DNA of 64,000 nt from Lepeophtheirus salmonis. Lineage: Eukaryota > Arthropoda > Copepoda > Siphonostomatoida > Caligidae. The position numbers and the translations under genes are program-made. Numbering within the stretch: the stretch's first letter is position 1; every line of letters begins with the position of its first letter. The stretch is taken from NCBI RefSeq assembly GCF_016086655.4, contig NC_092584.1, positions 14,993,907 to 15,057,906 of the forward strand, written 5' to 3'. The notes beneath the pieces are model-generated. The model was not told where the DNA came from and ran no database searches. It was given only the letters and a program-made list of their open reading frames with translations. Shown here in pieces: positions 33,600 to 45,717 of this stretch.

Positions 33600-34490
33600 A
33601 TAATTCAAAGTCTTTGTTGGACTTAAAGTAGAATTGGGGATCGACATCTGAGTAATACTAGCAAATTCCCTTGTTTATATCTTTGTTTCCTTCCTCTCTT
33701 GTCACCGCTGATTTTAGTTGATCTAATGAAACGTTATTCTTTCTCTCCTCCAAAGCATTCTTCAAATGTTATGGTTACCATGTTTAAATTCGGTTTCTTA
33801 TTTTTAACATGCCCATTCCATACTGGATTTTCACATTTGACTATTATACTTTTTGTAGTTAATACCTAAATGTATGTTGTTTTTTTTGTTTTTTTTTTCA
33901 ATTTTCTAAAGCCGTTATCATCTTTATTTCACTCTTGAGTTGATAAAATATACTTATAAAGTGCATCCACGAATATGTTTGCACATAAAGACGGAGATAA
34001 ACAATGAAAAGTTGTTGGACTCAGAGTAGAATTGAGGATGGACATCGGAGTAATTACTGTTTATATAATTTCTACAATCAGAGTGGAGTCTATGTCTATT
34101 TGTTTGATCTAATAGCTGCTCACATTTGATTTAAAGAAATGCACAGCATCTAAGATGCTCTCTTCCAAGCACTCTTCAAATTGTCAGGTTGACTTAGTTC
34201 ATTTTCCATTTCTTTTTTATTTACTATACCCGGTGGGGATAGTGTTATCTTCATCAATAGTTATAAATAAGTATTATCTGTTGTATTCAGTCGTATTGAA
34301 GGTCGACATTGAAGTAGTTCCTGCCTATGTCTTTGCTTGATCCGAAGTAGTACTTGGGTTTATTTTCTTCATATCGCAGCTGTTTGTAACAAATTTAATA
34401 GCCGTCATAGAAGCTAATCTGCTCACCACTCAAATATTCTTCAAATTGTCAGGACTACCATGTTAATTTTGGTTTTTTTTTTTTTTTTGT
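33600..34490 (+). repeat. repeat family R, three head-to-tail copies
   Basis: Three diverged copies start near 33608, 34015 and 34283. Each begins with a GTAGAATTGGGGATCGACAT-like segment and GAGTA. Each has a variable middle with TTTATATCTTTGTTT- or GATCTAATGAAA-like words, and ends ATTCTTCAAATTGTCAGG-like followed by a T-rich tail. Spacing is uneven (about 407 and 268 bp). All are in the same orientation as copies at 13390 and 57835. The short frame at 34155 is part of copy 2. Confidence 0.78.
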
Positions 34491-37020
34491 ATACTGAAAA
34501 TGCTTAGAATTTATAATTCTACTAATACAGATATTATAATAGTAAATGAATTTTTACTTTACGAGCTATTATTAGTAATTACATACTAATTACACCATAC
34601 CTGGTTCTTTAAATATTATATAAAAGAAACAACGCATAGATATATTAATTTATGAATGCAATTAAAACATTTTAAGTCGTAAATAAAGTATTAGCCACTG
34701 TTTGCAATATATACAACATGCATATTCTAATATACACAATGCACAATATAATTTATTTAACTTGTACATACTTTTAATCAAGATTCAAGTAAATAATGCA
34801 TATTAAAATATAACGTACAGGGCTGTCACTTGTATTTTTCTTGTGGAAGGGATGTTGAATTGTAAATTTCAATTTTTTCGACCGAAATCTCTTAGTATTA
34901 TTATTTTTTTTTTTTTGAAAACCCTATGACCTACAAGTCCGATTTTGTGAAAGGTTATATTATTAAATATTCTGTTAAATTCTTGTTGATTAAAAAGAAT
35001 AACACCAAAGTTTCACTTCATTTATTATCCAAATTTTCCAACTCAAACAATCCATGGGGCCTCTCTCCCCCCGAGGCAACAGTCCTGATTGCATACATTC
35101 TTTAATGTATTGTTTATCAACTAATGAGTATCATTTACAATCATTCTCAATTACTATTTTATAATAACATTAAATAATATAATGAATAGCTGTTTTGCTA
35201 CCTATATGTTTAATTTGATTACAGAAGTGGTTACTACATATAAAAAAACACTTTGTACCTACAACATGACGTTACAGTATGCTTGTTTCTAATATTTAGA
35301 TAACAAATAAAGTGTAATATCAAGGTTAATTACAATTTCAAAGTGAGGTAGATCCTATGATTTGTCATTCAAATATAATTCTTTCATTTAGGAGTGAGAT
35401 TTGTGTAATGATGCGAGCGCCATTGAACATCTTGATAAGTCTAAAGAAATTAAAAAATGACATTTAATTACTTGAAATAAGCAGAGCTTTTTTTTATTGT
35501 TATTATAAAAAAAAGCTTTGTAATTGTGTTTTATTTTATTGTTAAAACTTTTGGTTGATTCTGAAAATGTCATTATAGAAATTACCTCACAAAGTGAAAA
35601 CTATAATAGTTACGATTGTAAATCCTAAGCATTTTTAGTGTGCAAATTTTTATTGTTATTATCAGCCTGAAGAGTGTTATTTATTTTTTAAAGCTGTAGC
35701 CATTATTTTCTTCATTCTTCAGTATAAAGTGTAACCCCGAGGTTTTGTTAAATGAGATTGTAGGTGTTCTGAGTTCAGATTAGGTAGGAACGAAAACTTA
35801 TAAATAACAAAATGGCAAATGCATGTTAAGTAAAAGGGATTGGGCATGTGCAGTCTGTGGTTTATATATAAAGTTTCTATAATTATAATTGGAAACTATT
35901 CTGAAATAGCAACTCTTGTTTGATACTATCTTTCTCCTGGACATTGAGAGTTGAATATAACTCAAATATAACCCAAAAAATCTTTCTAAATCATGCTCAA
36001 TATTGAATAAGGTTAAATATGTAAGAAATTATTGTATTATACTATGGAAAGGGTGTACACCTTAATGGTGACAATCAATTTTGCCTACGATAAGGGCAAT
36101 TTGTGACACCCTAAAGTGTTAATAAGAATAATTTATTAATGGAAATTGATGAGAATGTAATCCAATCTGCATTTTGAAAGCTAGAAATAATCGTTCTTGC
36201 TTTCTTTTGTGTTCTTCGTATATCTTTACAATTATATTCCTTTATACATAAGTTGTTTGATTTGGAAGAGGATTTGCAAGTAAATTGATGATTTAATTAT
36301 ATATTTGTTTATATATATATATATATTTTTTTTTTTTGCACGTAATCATCTCCAAATATATTCGTTGTTCAAGAGGATTTTTATTCAACAATAAGATGAA
36401 TTATTCAACCCTTATCTTGACTAAGTGTTGTAACTCGACATCAATAGATCGTTTTCAGGTGGCGTTAGCATTGTTGATGTTGACCATTTTAGGTTCCTAA
36501 ACAACCAAGTAATACAAGAATAAAACCCAAATTTGTTCATTTTATGTAGTAAAAATATCAACTTTGAGCCCTTAAAATGACGTATCCTTCAATTATAATG
36601 CAATTTATGACCTCAATAGAAATTATCTGTTAATTAAACTTGCTCAAAATTGTCAATACATTCATATTTTTTAGGACACATATATTTCAAATTCATAACC
36701 CAGATGAAAATTTTATTGTTGAAAATATTCTTCAGGCACCCTCCTAATTTGATCATAATTCCATTTCAACTGCAATTTTGTATGTGTTACATAAGTTAGT
36801 TGTATGCTACTATGCATGTTTGGTTTTTATCTGATTAAATATATATATATATTTTTTTTTTGCAAAAATATGTTTTTGAGGGTGGATCATATATACCTAC
36901 AACATGTCATAGCAAATTGTGAATTAAACTTTGGAGAAGTTTCATTAACTTACTAAATAATTGATCAATTTTTTTCTTAATATCGACTGCTAGAAAAATA
37001 AAATGTAACAATTCCGGAAA
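34491..37020. other. AT-rich spacer, no gene seen
   Basis: Very AT-rich with (AT)n-T runs near 36310 and 36840. A short piece at 35605-35640 (TACGATTGTAAATCCTAAGC) resembles 20835-20865. No coding relic was recognised. Confidence 0.45.
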
Positions 37021-37024
37021 AACA

Positions 37025-37335
37025 AATGTCTTCACCAGACCAAAGAAAACTAAGATGGAGGCCTAAAGAAATCATTGTTGGTTCTTCATGACTCCTTGTC
37101 TATGTTGGCCACTGCCTCACAAATGGAAGCCTACAAAGAATCCATAATCTAATGCCACATTATTTGGAGTCTCTCTCCAAGTTGCCCCACACATAGTATT
37201 CCAAGGGGTTCCGATCCGGCGAGCTAGGAGGCCACATTTACTTTGCACAAAACATAAAGGTCTTCAAAATGTCGGGTTTTCCTGAATAAATCAGGTTTCA
37301 ATAACACGATTTGGAGAAACTGCATCAAGTTAAAA
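37025..37335 (-). pseudogene. mariner transposase C-terminal relic, minus strand
   Basis: Read leftward from 37240: WPPSSPDRNPLEYYVWG in pieces (the SPDLNPLDYxVW block), LERDS, then in the next frame DSL, a stop, ASICEAVANIDKES, a stop, and RTNNDFFRPPS, matching the mariner end ALKxAIxxAxANIDxExV followed by CxxFRxRIEAV. Upstream of it GKPDILKTFMFCAK may be the preceding DNF-W block. No ends were found. The rest of the element is absent. Confidence 0.7.
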
Positions 37336-37339
37336 ATGA

Positions 37340-38155
37340 AAGCATGACACCGGATCTGTTAACATTAATTTAAGCTCTCAAGCATAATTATTTATGGAGT
37401 TATTTGCATCCTTAGGCGTGCGCCCCGCACAGATGCACACAAGTTCGTATTCCGAGGACAACACAAGAATTACATATTTTTTCTTATACAGTTTTTTTCT
37501 GCTGAATGCAATGAGCACACTTTTATAAATATAAATCTCAGGATTGCCATGATATTGAGGACTAAACTTGTTCCGGATTTAAAATCCCAACCTTCCCAAT
37601 AAAATATATCAATTTCTCATTCTTTAAGGGGAAAAAATGTTGATTTTTCCTTTTCTTGAATTTTGTTGAAGATTCTTTTTATGTTGACACACCACTTATA
37701 TGGAAAAGGTGTTTTTGTACCTTTCAATATATTATAACTCATTTATTAAATTGTTATATAAATATATCGAAATGAATATTCCAATAAGTTGATAATTCTT
37801 AATAATTATTATTTTATCTAATTTTTTTAATTTCTAAATCAAATTTGATTTAGTAAACCTTCGACAGATCATATTCAAATGCAATTTGTGATTACAAAAT
37901 TATGAATGTCATAATTTAAAAGTACCTTTTAATCGATAGCACACATTTTTTGATATGTTGTGTTAAAATTTGAGGACTCTAAGAACACAGAAAGGGTATC
38001 GTTTCACCTAAAACAAATATTTTTGAAAAATAGAGTGAGATAATCTGAAAACGACTTTTACGCATAAAATAACTTGTGCAAGTTATAGCTTATATAATTT
38101 ATCATTTTTTATCTGAATAAAAGAAATATATACCTTTGCTACAAAGTTGAAGTTG
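37340..38155. other. AT-rich spacer, no gene seen
   Basis: Nothing recognised. Confidence 0.4.
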
Positions 38156-38254
38156 AATTTTAAAAATTATGCTAACACAAAGCGTAAGCTAAAATGGCAC
38201 TCGTTAGAGTGCACAACTTTCTCCTAAAATCAAATTGAGTTAAGTATCTCAATT

Positions 38255-38400
38255 TGTTGCAAAATTATGGTTGATTATGTATTTTTACGTTTTGTGTTAC
38301 CTCGATCTCTCAATATTTAATGAACTCTTAGTGTGACCATATATAATCTTCGTACTAAGTTTGATCAAAATCGCCTTGTAACTTTTGCCGTAATGCTGGT
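38255..38400 (+). repeat. dispersed repeat U, uninterrupted copy
   Basis: Blocks AAAATTATGGTTGATTATG, TTTTGTGTTACCTCGATCTC, GTGTGACCATATATAATC and CGTACTAAGTTTGAT are matched in order at 38955-39034 and 39561-39590, where a mariner sits between CCATATA and TACC. This copy therefore approximates the empty site. Confidence 0.7.
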
Positions 38401-39034
38401 GACTAACGAACAAATTTAAAAAAAAAGAAGGTAAAAACATAACTTCGTTACAAAGGTAACAATCCAGGATCAACTTAACAAACAAAATGATATAAATAGT
38501 TCAATTTAATTTTAGAGGAAGGTTTTACTCTCTATCGAGTTCCCATTCTAGTTTCGTTTTAAAACGTCGTCGTATGGACAAGGCCTAAGTCAAACCAGCT
38601 CCATATAATTGATATAAAAGTAAAAAGTGTTTTAATTGCAATGGTCTTCACAACATTAATGTATTTGATACTAAAAATAAAAATTAATTTAATTTAAGTG
38701 GAGTGTTTGGTCCTCCAAAATATGGTTTGAACCTCCTAATAATATTAATAGTATATTTCAAAAGAATAAAACAGTATTTTTTAAAAAGAAAGTTTTTAAA
38801 GACTTTAATTGCAACTTGTCTTATTGACATGATAGTTGACTCAAACTTTATGGCTAAATATAAAAACATAAACATAAATGATTATTAAGATCAAAATTAT
38901 TATTTGGGGTCTCCCAAGTATCCCGCAGTTGGCATATCTGGATAGGTTTCAAAGTTATGGAGGATTATGGATTTTGATGTTTTTGTGTTATCTTGACCTC
39001 TGAAAATGTAATATTCTATTACTGTGGCCATATA

Positions 39035-39560
39035 CAGGATTGGGCGGGAAAACGTGGATTCTCAAGCCTCCTAGCCTTCATGATCTCTGTCAGAAGTTGG
39101 CGTAGCTACGATTCTAAGTCGCTCTTCACAGCCCTTCCGAATGTCTTTTTAGACATGGAGAAGTCATTGACGTGGCGATTCATCGATTTGTTATTCTTCT
39201 CCCAGGTGGACAGGAACTAAGGATCCTTCTTTAAATTGTTCCCTCCACTCTTACTTTCCTTCAGAGGTCTTATTTAGGTCTTCATTCTCAATCTTGGTCA
39301 CCTTAAAAATCAGGCTCTTGGTGCACTTCACAATACCCATAATCCTCACCTACTCAAGATCAGCATTTAGGAGATATGAAATGCGCTCCTTTTTGGGTTT
39401 TTGCTCACTCATTGTGATGAGATGGCGAAATGATTACTATAATTTATTTTATACAAAAAGTATGGGTTGACCAGAATCACAAAAAATAATCACTAAACCT
39501 TCCTATATCTATGAGAAAATGAACGTAAATTAAAAGTCCACGTTTTGCTCCACAACCATG
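39035..39560 (-). mobile_element. short mariner-like element, family of element F
   Basis: The left end CAGGATTGGGCGGGAAAACG and the inverted right end CATGGTTGTGGAGCAAAACG, both continuing TGGA(T/C)T, match the ends of element F. TA flanks both sides (39033-39034 and 39561-39562). The 526-bp body, read on the minus strand, carries only the transposase N-terminus, so the core and C-terminus are deleted. Confidence 0.88.
39060..39412 (-). pseudogene. mariner transposase N-terminal remnant
   Basis: Starts at an ATG (complement of 39412) with MSEQKPKKERISYLLNADLE, then a stop, and VRIMGIVKCTKSLIFKVTKI, the first HTH of the mariner DNA-binding domain (compare GIVKCSRSLLFKLAKT in element F). A linker-like stretch and IDESPRQ-type residues of the second HTH follow, then stops. 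No catalytic segment is present. Confidence 0.8.
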
Positions 39561-39904
39561 TACCTTTGTACCAAGTTTAATAGCACTAAATATCGTATTG
39601 ACAACTATAATTTTTTTAAAGAGGTTGCTTGCCGTTTTAAGGATTTCAAATTTCCTGTGTCACCTTTACTGGCTTCTTAAGAGTTGTGTAGTATACCAAC
39701 GATTAAATAACGAACAGCAGATGAGCTTCACTTTTTATCGAAGGATAAATTTATAATGCATAGGAAAATAATCATCAAAAGTTTTTGTCGTGGATAAGGT
39801 TTCTTTTAATATTTATATACAATACATATATATTTAAAATCCATTTGGTGATAATTAATATTATATTGAGTATTTGATTAAATTATAATTAAAATTGAAA
39901 TTGG

Positions 39905-42380
39905 CCAATTTGCTTTTTTTCCTCTTATTTCTTTACTACCTCCAGTATTACATTCTAATTGTGCATTGAGGTATCTTATTCGTATAATTTTCCTTGTCAT
40001 GGTGAAGAGATACAGCCTTGTCATACTTGCTTCCAAAAGAGTCTTCCAAAAGCTTAACAAAAACAATGGATTACTTTTGGATGACGATATAATTAGGGTA
40101 AATGGAATTCCTTGAACTTCTGATCCAAAACTTGACCATCTTTTAAAGATAATAATCAGAGGCCACCATCTGTCCTCCTTTAGACAAATGATATAACCAT
40201 GCTGTCAGGCCATAATCATTCAAATTAATGTCACTTGTCTTCTTCCCCAAATCTGGATATAAAAGTTTCACCTTGTGGGCAATAAAACCCATTTTTGAAA
40301 CTGATCTAGTGGGTCTGTAATTGCAAAATCCGTATGAGCTTCATGATAAATATAAAAAGTAAATTCTGAATAGCTTTCTTCACCAATTGTGGCATCTAAG
40401 ATGTCTCCAGTAATTTGCTTTGTCAAGGATTCTTTTTCCTCTTCATCCTCAATTCTATAAATGTCATATTCTTTCTCAATCTCAACAGCCAGATTGATCA
40501 TCTAAATTTTACAATTTCTAGAATTATCATCCTCTTCATTGCTCCTATGGCTCCATGGTGACATCATCATCGCCAGCACTTTTCAAATGGGTTAACAAAA
40601 TTCACGGTAATCTTGATTAGTTATGGACATCAAATGAAAGAAAGAAGCCCATTAGAAAATCAAATCATCAAGGTTCTAGTTGATTTGATTGAAACTCGTT
40701 TGCCACTCTGATATGGCAATTGAATCTTATTTTCCGTCCAATGACCTTGTATATATCCAAAAAACAATTCAGTTTTATCCAAGGCAATAAATTGATCTTC
40801 AAAATTGATACCCAGTGCATATCTGAGCTTTACTTGGTCATAAATTTGCCTGCTATTTACTACATCAAACTAATTGTTGATTATTTCTACTTCGTTTTCC
40901 TTGGTTCTTGCTTCTCTCCTTTGGCTATATATGGTGAAAGCTTTGGCTACTGTATAACTCAAAATTTATGCAGTCAATCTTACTTGTTGTCTCACTCCTC
41001 CTTTACAGTAAATGTGAAGAGGTTGAAGCTTAAAAGTAATTTTAAATTCTCAAGAATATTTCATCAATATTTTTTCAAAATCAGTCTTAACAAGGCGGAC
41101 TAATTTCCATCCTCTGCTGGAACCATAAAGCTTTTGTATAGTAAATGATTCCTATAGAGCTTCAGAAGATGAGGAAAATCTTCTAGAATCAAATGGACTG
41201 TCAAAGAAAAAGTTTACTTTGTCAATCCCAAGTTCAGAACTAAGTGCGTGGTTCCCAAGATCACAAACAATTACTCTTATTTCAAAACTATTGCTCTCTA
41301 TCTTGATTATGATATCATCAAGTAGATTCTTGGTCATAATAGTATCAAAATGGAACCAGATTAGGTTTTTCCATTTTTTTTTTTAACTAATCGTCTCATC
41401 ATAACCACTTGAACTTTAGAGTGAAGCCCATAAATCTTTTGCGTCTTCATGTTAGTTTCATATTTTTTTCATAATTGAACATTCATAAAAGCATAGTACA
41501 GAAAACTTGTAGGTATTTAAATGTGTTCGTCTTGATCATTTCTTGAAGGACTTTGATACTATCACCTTGAAATACTTTATTCATTTTAAACAGTTGAAGC
41601 CATTTCTTTTGAGTTCGAATGCTTGGCAATTGCATGATTTTATTCTGTCTCAAATATTCAAAAGCACGTCTACTCATTGATTTTATTATCAAGGTTGTAA
41701 CAATATCTTCTTTTGAGTAATGCACCCATTTCTAATTAGGGGTCATAACTTTCAGAGCCTTAGTTCGAGTACATGATTCATTAAGAGTCTTTTCAATTTG
41801 GGAGTGGCTCTTTTCCTTCGTTTAATATCGCTCGAGTTTCTTTCTGAGAATGCTTAACTTGACTTTTTGTTTACATGGATCTGCTTTCGTTTTCTTTAAT
41901 TCTCCTTTGAGATATTCCATATTTTCCAGAAAAAGGGAATGCTCTGTATGGATCCCAACATCCTTATCCTTTTGATCCGGATACGTTATCAATGAACTAG
42001 TTACCATTTGTTTGGTCTGCCTCCTCATTTGCCTACTGGAACGAGGTGAAACAAAATCTACTTGGTCTTAACTTTTACCACATTGATCCTCAGGCTTAGG
42101 AATAGTGGAAGTAAGAAGTAACCGACTTGGTACTGTCATCTGTTTTTAGCCTCTTTCTTGGAGTCAAATTAAGAAGTTCATATTCCAGGTGCCTCTTGTA
42201 GCTTCAATCAATAAAGTGCATACTACACACTTGTGCATTTCCTGCTTTAAATGTATCTTTCCTCTCACAAATATTCTTCTAAATCTTCTGTCGAACCATT
42301 TTATTTGAAAAAATTTGTTATATGACACCATCAGGACTTTTGCACTCGAAGATTGCACATATTTTATGATGATTTTTGTA
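39905..42380 (-). pseudogene. P-element (THAP9-like) transposase relic
   Basis: Read leftward. A THAP zinc finger at 42200-42375 has KICAIFEC (first Cys pair) and, about 45 residues on, VCSMHF (C-x2-H), then YKRHLEYELLNLTPRKRLKT. A coiled-coil segment follows (EYLKGELKKTKADPCKQKVK, LSILRKKLERY; 41822-42028). Next is MSRRAFEYLRQNKIMQLPSI, RTQKKWLQLF (41560-41680), the P-element SxRTLxxW block. The RNase H-like part has HFDTIMTKNLLDDIIIKIES and VIVCDLGNHALSSELGI (41230-41360), and FPHLLKLYRNHLL (near 41130), the DVPHLxKLxRN block. The C-terminus has GFIAHKVKLLYPDLGKKTSD, YGLTAWLYHLSKGGQMVASD (40165-40295). All blocks are in P-element order over about 2.4 kb, but stops and frameshifts are numerous. 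No terminal repeats were identified. The + frame at 40720-41103 is a shadow. Confidence 0.88.
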
Positions 42381-42551
42381 AGGGATTAGACTCAAGAGGT
42401 CATTCCTATATGATGAGTTATTCATAGTAAAACTCTAACAAAATTTCTTTCATATAGTTGTCCACCTTCTTTCCATGTCGATTCGAGTCCATTATGATTT
42501 AGATCCAAAGCATGTTTTATAATTATATTCTAGGTAAGTAATTTATTTAAT

Positions 42552-42650
42552 TTTCAGTCAAGTAACACTTGGGTTTATTTTGATTTTTATCCCTTTTGTG
42601 ACGTCATCTGCCTGGTTAGGAGTGTTAAATGAAATGCCACGAACTTACAT
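42552..42650 (+). repeat. probable partial copy of repeat family R
   Basis: GTAACACTTGGGTTTATTTT and AAATGAAATGCCACGAAC resemble words in family R (34347-34372 and 13493-13510). Short and diverged. Confidence 0.4.
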
Positions 42651-42659
42651 ATAGGATAA

Positions 42660-43450
42660 TTAGCCACAAATGCCGTTTCATATTAAATCTAAATTCAATA
42701 AATATTTTTGTTTGTATTCATATTTATTAATATATCAAAACTTGTTTACAATTGGAGAGCCCAGTTGAAGCAAAAACAAAATAATATTTATATGTACAAA
42801 ATAACATCAATTGAAGTTGATTGAAGTTTATCTTATGACCCTTTTTTTAAATTTAGCATAGCAACGCAACTATTGGACTGATAATTATGAAAATTTGTAA
42901 ACCGTTTAAATCAAACTAAATTAAACGAAATTACTTAAATTTCTAATTACGTTGTCTTAGTGACCTTTTTACGGAAAACGACCATTTTAATTCAATATTT
43001 TAAAACGTAAAGCCAGAAATAAAAATACATGTCATCTTATTCGAAGATTGTACCTTCAAAAAAATATATCATTTTTGTTCTTTTTTCTAATTAATGTATC
43101 AAATAAATTATGAGTGAGTTTTAAATTTAACGTAGAGTGTTTACATACATTTTTATTCAAAAAAAAAATAAATCATGTGTTCTGACACTCTATATATTTT
43201 GTAAGGTTCAAATACTGGTAACAATAATGGAACTTTTGTTCTACTTGAAAAATTACAATGCAAAAAACTTTTACCATTTACACGTAGGTACCATATAATG
43301 GAATTAGTTATTGAAACTATTTTCTAAGAGTGTATGGGTGCTGAATCTTCACCACTTGGAGATGTTCCTTTGTTCAAAAAATTTAAGAAAAAATCCTCCT
43401 TAATCAACAAAACTAACTTAAAATCTGGAATTGCAAATAAATATTTATAA
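42660..43450. other. AT-rich spacer, no gene seen
   Basis: Nothing recognised. Confidence 0.45.
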
Positions 43451-43453
43451 ATA

Positions 43454-43560
43454 ATAAAGGGTAAATAATATTATTTTTGATTTTATCTTAGGTTAGAAAA
43501 AATAATGACTTTATATCAACACTCAACCCCATTTATTTAATTAAATACATTTTTAGATGA
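43454..43560 (+). repeat. dispersed repeat V, partial copy
   Basis: GGTAAATAATATTATTTNTG, ATTTTATCTTAGGTTAGAAA, then ATCAACACTNAANCCCATTT are shared with 51092-51172 at high identity. Confidence 0.75.
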
Positions 43561-43818
43561 AAATCCAGTATACAACGATTTGCAAGACCTAAAAAATTTT
43601 GAGGGAGACAATTTACAGAAACACACCTATTGTAAATTGTGACTTAGGAAGGATTTTCAGCATATTGAGAGCCATTCATTACAAAAACAAGATCCTGTTT
43701 AGCAGTAAAAAGTGTCAGGAACAAGCTAATTATAAAATGGAATATTGAAATATTAGATTTGTAAAATTAATTATTTAGCCAATAACTTTTGGATGACTAA
43801 ATTACATTTATTCCTAAA

Positions 43819-44105
43819 TACAGTAATATGCTCAAGAACAACAGCATCAATGGTCTCAAAGGCAGTCTTAGCTTCAAATGGCGTGCAGATAGTTGGTCAA
43901 ACATCAGTTTAATGTATTTAAATATTGAAAAATTAATTAAACAAATACTTCTTCAAATTTAGGATTAGCATATAGTTAAATATTCATAATCTCCGAGATA
44001 AAGTGTTAGAGAACTACAGTAATATAGTCAAGAACAACAGCCTGAATGGTGTCAAATGGGGTCTTATCTTCAAATGGCGAGTAAATAGTTTGTCTAACAT
44101 CAGTT
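43819..44105 (-). repeat. duplicated coding-like segment
   Basis: Two copies about 197 bp apart (43819-43912 and 44016-44098) share GTAATATNNTCAAGAACAAC, AGC, a TCTTCAAATGGCG block and AACATCAGTTT. On the minus strand the copies translate as ETDVRQTIYSPFEDKTPFDT, IQAVVLDYITV and, with one stop, TDV-x-PTICTPFEAKTAFET, IDAVVLEHITVF. The peptides are alike in the same frame, which suggests a duplicated exon or protein repeat. The family is not recognised. Confidence 0.55.
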
Positions 44106-44376
44106 TCTTCGGGTTAAGAATTGGGTACGCTCCATGGATTCCAACATGTGGAAGTACAATTTATTTAAGATAAGTATAAGTCGTTTTAAATATTGAAGAT
44201 ATTACCTTACTCTTTCTTTTCTTAGCTTAACAAATTACATAGATGACGAAAAATGAGGATTCTACATGGGATTTGAAGTATGATAGAAAAAAGACGGATT
44301 TTATTTCTACTCATAATTAGTATATTTTTTTCTGCATAAAAATATCTCATTTATGTTTTTATATATTTATGGTTTA

Positions 44377-44562
44377 CATTTGTCCCTAATAATTTGTAGA
44401 ATCCACTCGTAATATTTAATTTTAATAACTTCAATTTCGTTTCATTTGTCCCTCATAATTTATTTAATCCATTTGTTATATTTATTATTAGTAACTTCAA
44501 TTTCGTATCATTTGTCCCTAATAATTTCTTGAATCCATTTTGTAATATTTAGTGTCGTTTGT
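44377..44562 (+). repeat. 66-bp tandem repeat, about 2.8 copies
   Basis: The unit starts CATTTGTCCCTAATAATTT and ends AACTTCAATTTCGT. Copies begin at 44377, 44443 and 44509, an exact 66-bp period. The third copy decays near 44560. Confidence 0.92.
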
Positions 44563-44569
44563 TATTATT

Positions 44570-45715
44570 TATTTATTTCACTTTTTGTGTATAGCTACTA
44601 TTAATATTTCTAAATAATATTTTTCGTTATAATTAATTGTTTTTTATTTTAGCCATACTTCTTTAACTTAATATCACAAATATACGTTATAATACTTTTT
44701 TTTAAACTTACAAGTAATTAATTTTAAAAAAACAATTATTGTTCTACACTTCATATAAAACATACAATCAGTACAGTACGGAAAATGTAAAAATGACTTT
44801 AACTTTTGGTCCCCTCCGAATAGTTTGCCGGACTAGGTATCATACTGCAGTGCGTCCTCGAGGTGTTCTAGGGATGGTGCATTGTTTAGGTCAGAATTCA
44901 TTAAAAAACTGGAGAGGCTAGAGGCGGAATGTCTAAATTTACAAGTAATCCAATAATACGGGTTAAGTGATAATCATAAGTTTTTGACTACTCATTGTAT
45001 GACATATCATATTATCTACTTTTATTGATATTTGTAAGTAAATCTATAATATAGAAATTCGGAAGTTTTTTCATGATTTTCACGAAGTAAATCAGATATT
45101 CCTGAATTTGAAAGTTTCAACTACTTTTTATATTCACTCTTCTTGTGTAGTATGAAATATAGAAGATTCTCATTTTTATATTAGCATCACGATATTTTCC
45201 AAAACCGTAACTTTTAATCAACAGTACCAAATGTCTCGCTCCTGTTTTTTACAAACACTCGCTCGATGACCAGCCCTACCTATAGTTAAGAGATTAAACT
45301 TTTAACTAGGCTATTTCAAAATGAAATAGAATTGTAAGAAATAAATGGAATTTTCTAAAAATTGACCCTGAGCAACATTAAGGATCACAAAACATTTCCT
45401 AATGAAATTTAATAAGTAAGTAATATGTGGATAACATAAATGCTTAATGGTTGTAAAGCACTTTGTACATTTGGAACAAGGAAATCAAAATTTAATATTC
45501 TTTATTATTACCTCTTTGTATTTTGAAAAATATACTTATTTACATTTTTCTTGATTAATAGCTTTATTTTCTATTCGCATAAAATATATTAAGGCTGGAA
45601 AATTGTAACTTTCAAGATTTGAAAAATAAAAATTTAAATTAACAAGAATAAACTTTCTTATTCTTTTTTGAAGTTTAAAATTATACAAAAAAAATTAATG
45701 TTGGTCTTTCCCCCA
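44570..45715. other. AT-rich spacer, no gene seen
   Basis: A GC-richer patch at 44800-44935 with an open frame has no motif that I recognise. Confidence 0.4.
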
Positions 45716-45717
45716 TT

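Larger units (their letters stand above)
38950..39620 (+). repeat. dispersed repeat U, copy split by a mariner
   Basis: The left part ends GTGGCCATATA at 39034. The right part resumes TACCTTTGTACCAAGTTTAA at 39561. See 38255-38400 for the uninterrupted relative. Confidence 0.68.

Noticed and set aside
40720..41103. 127-codon + strand open frame
   Set aside because: Shadow of the P-element relic on the minus strand.
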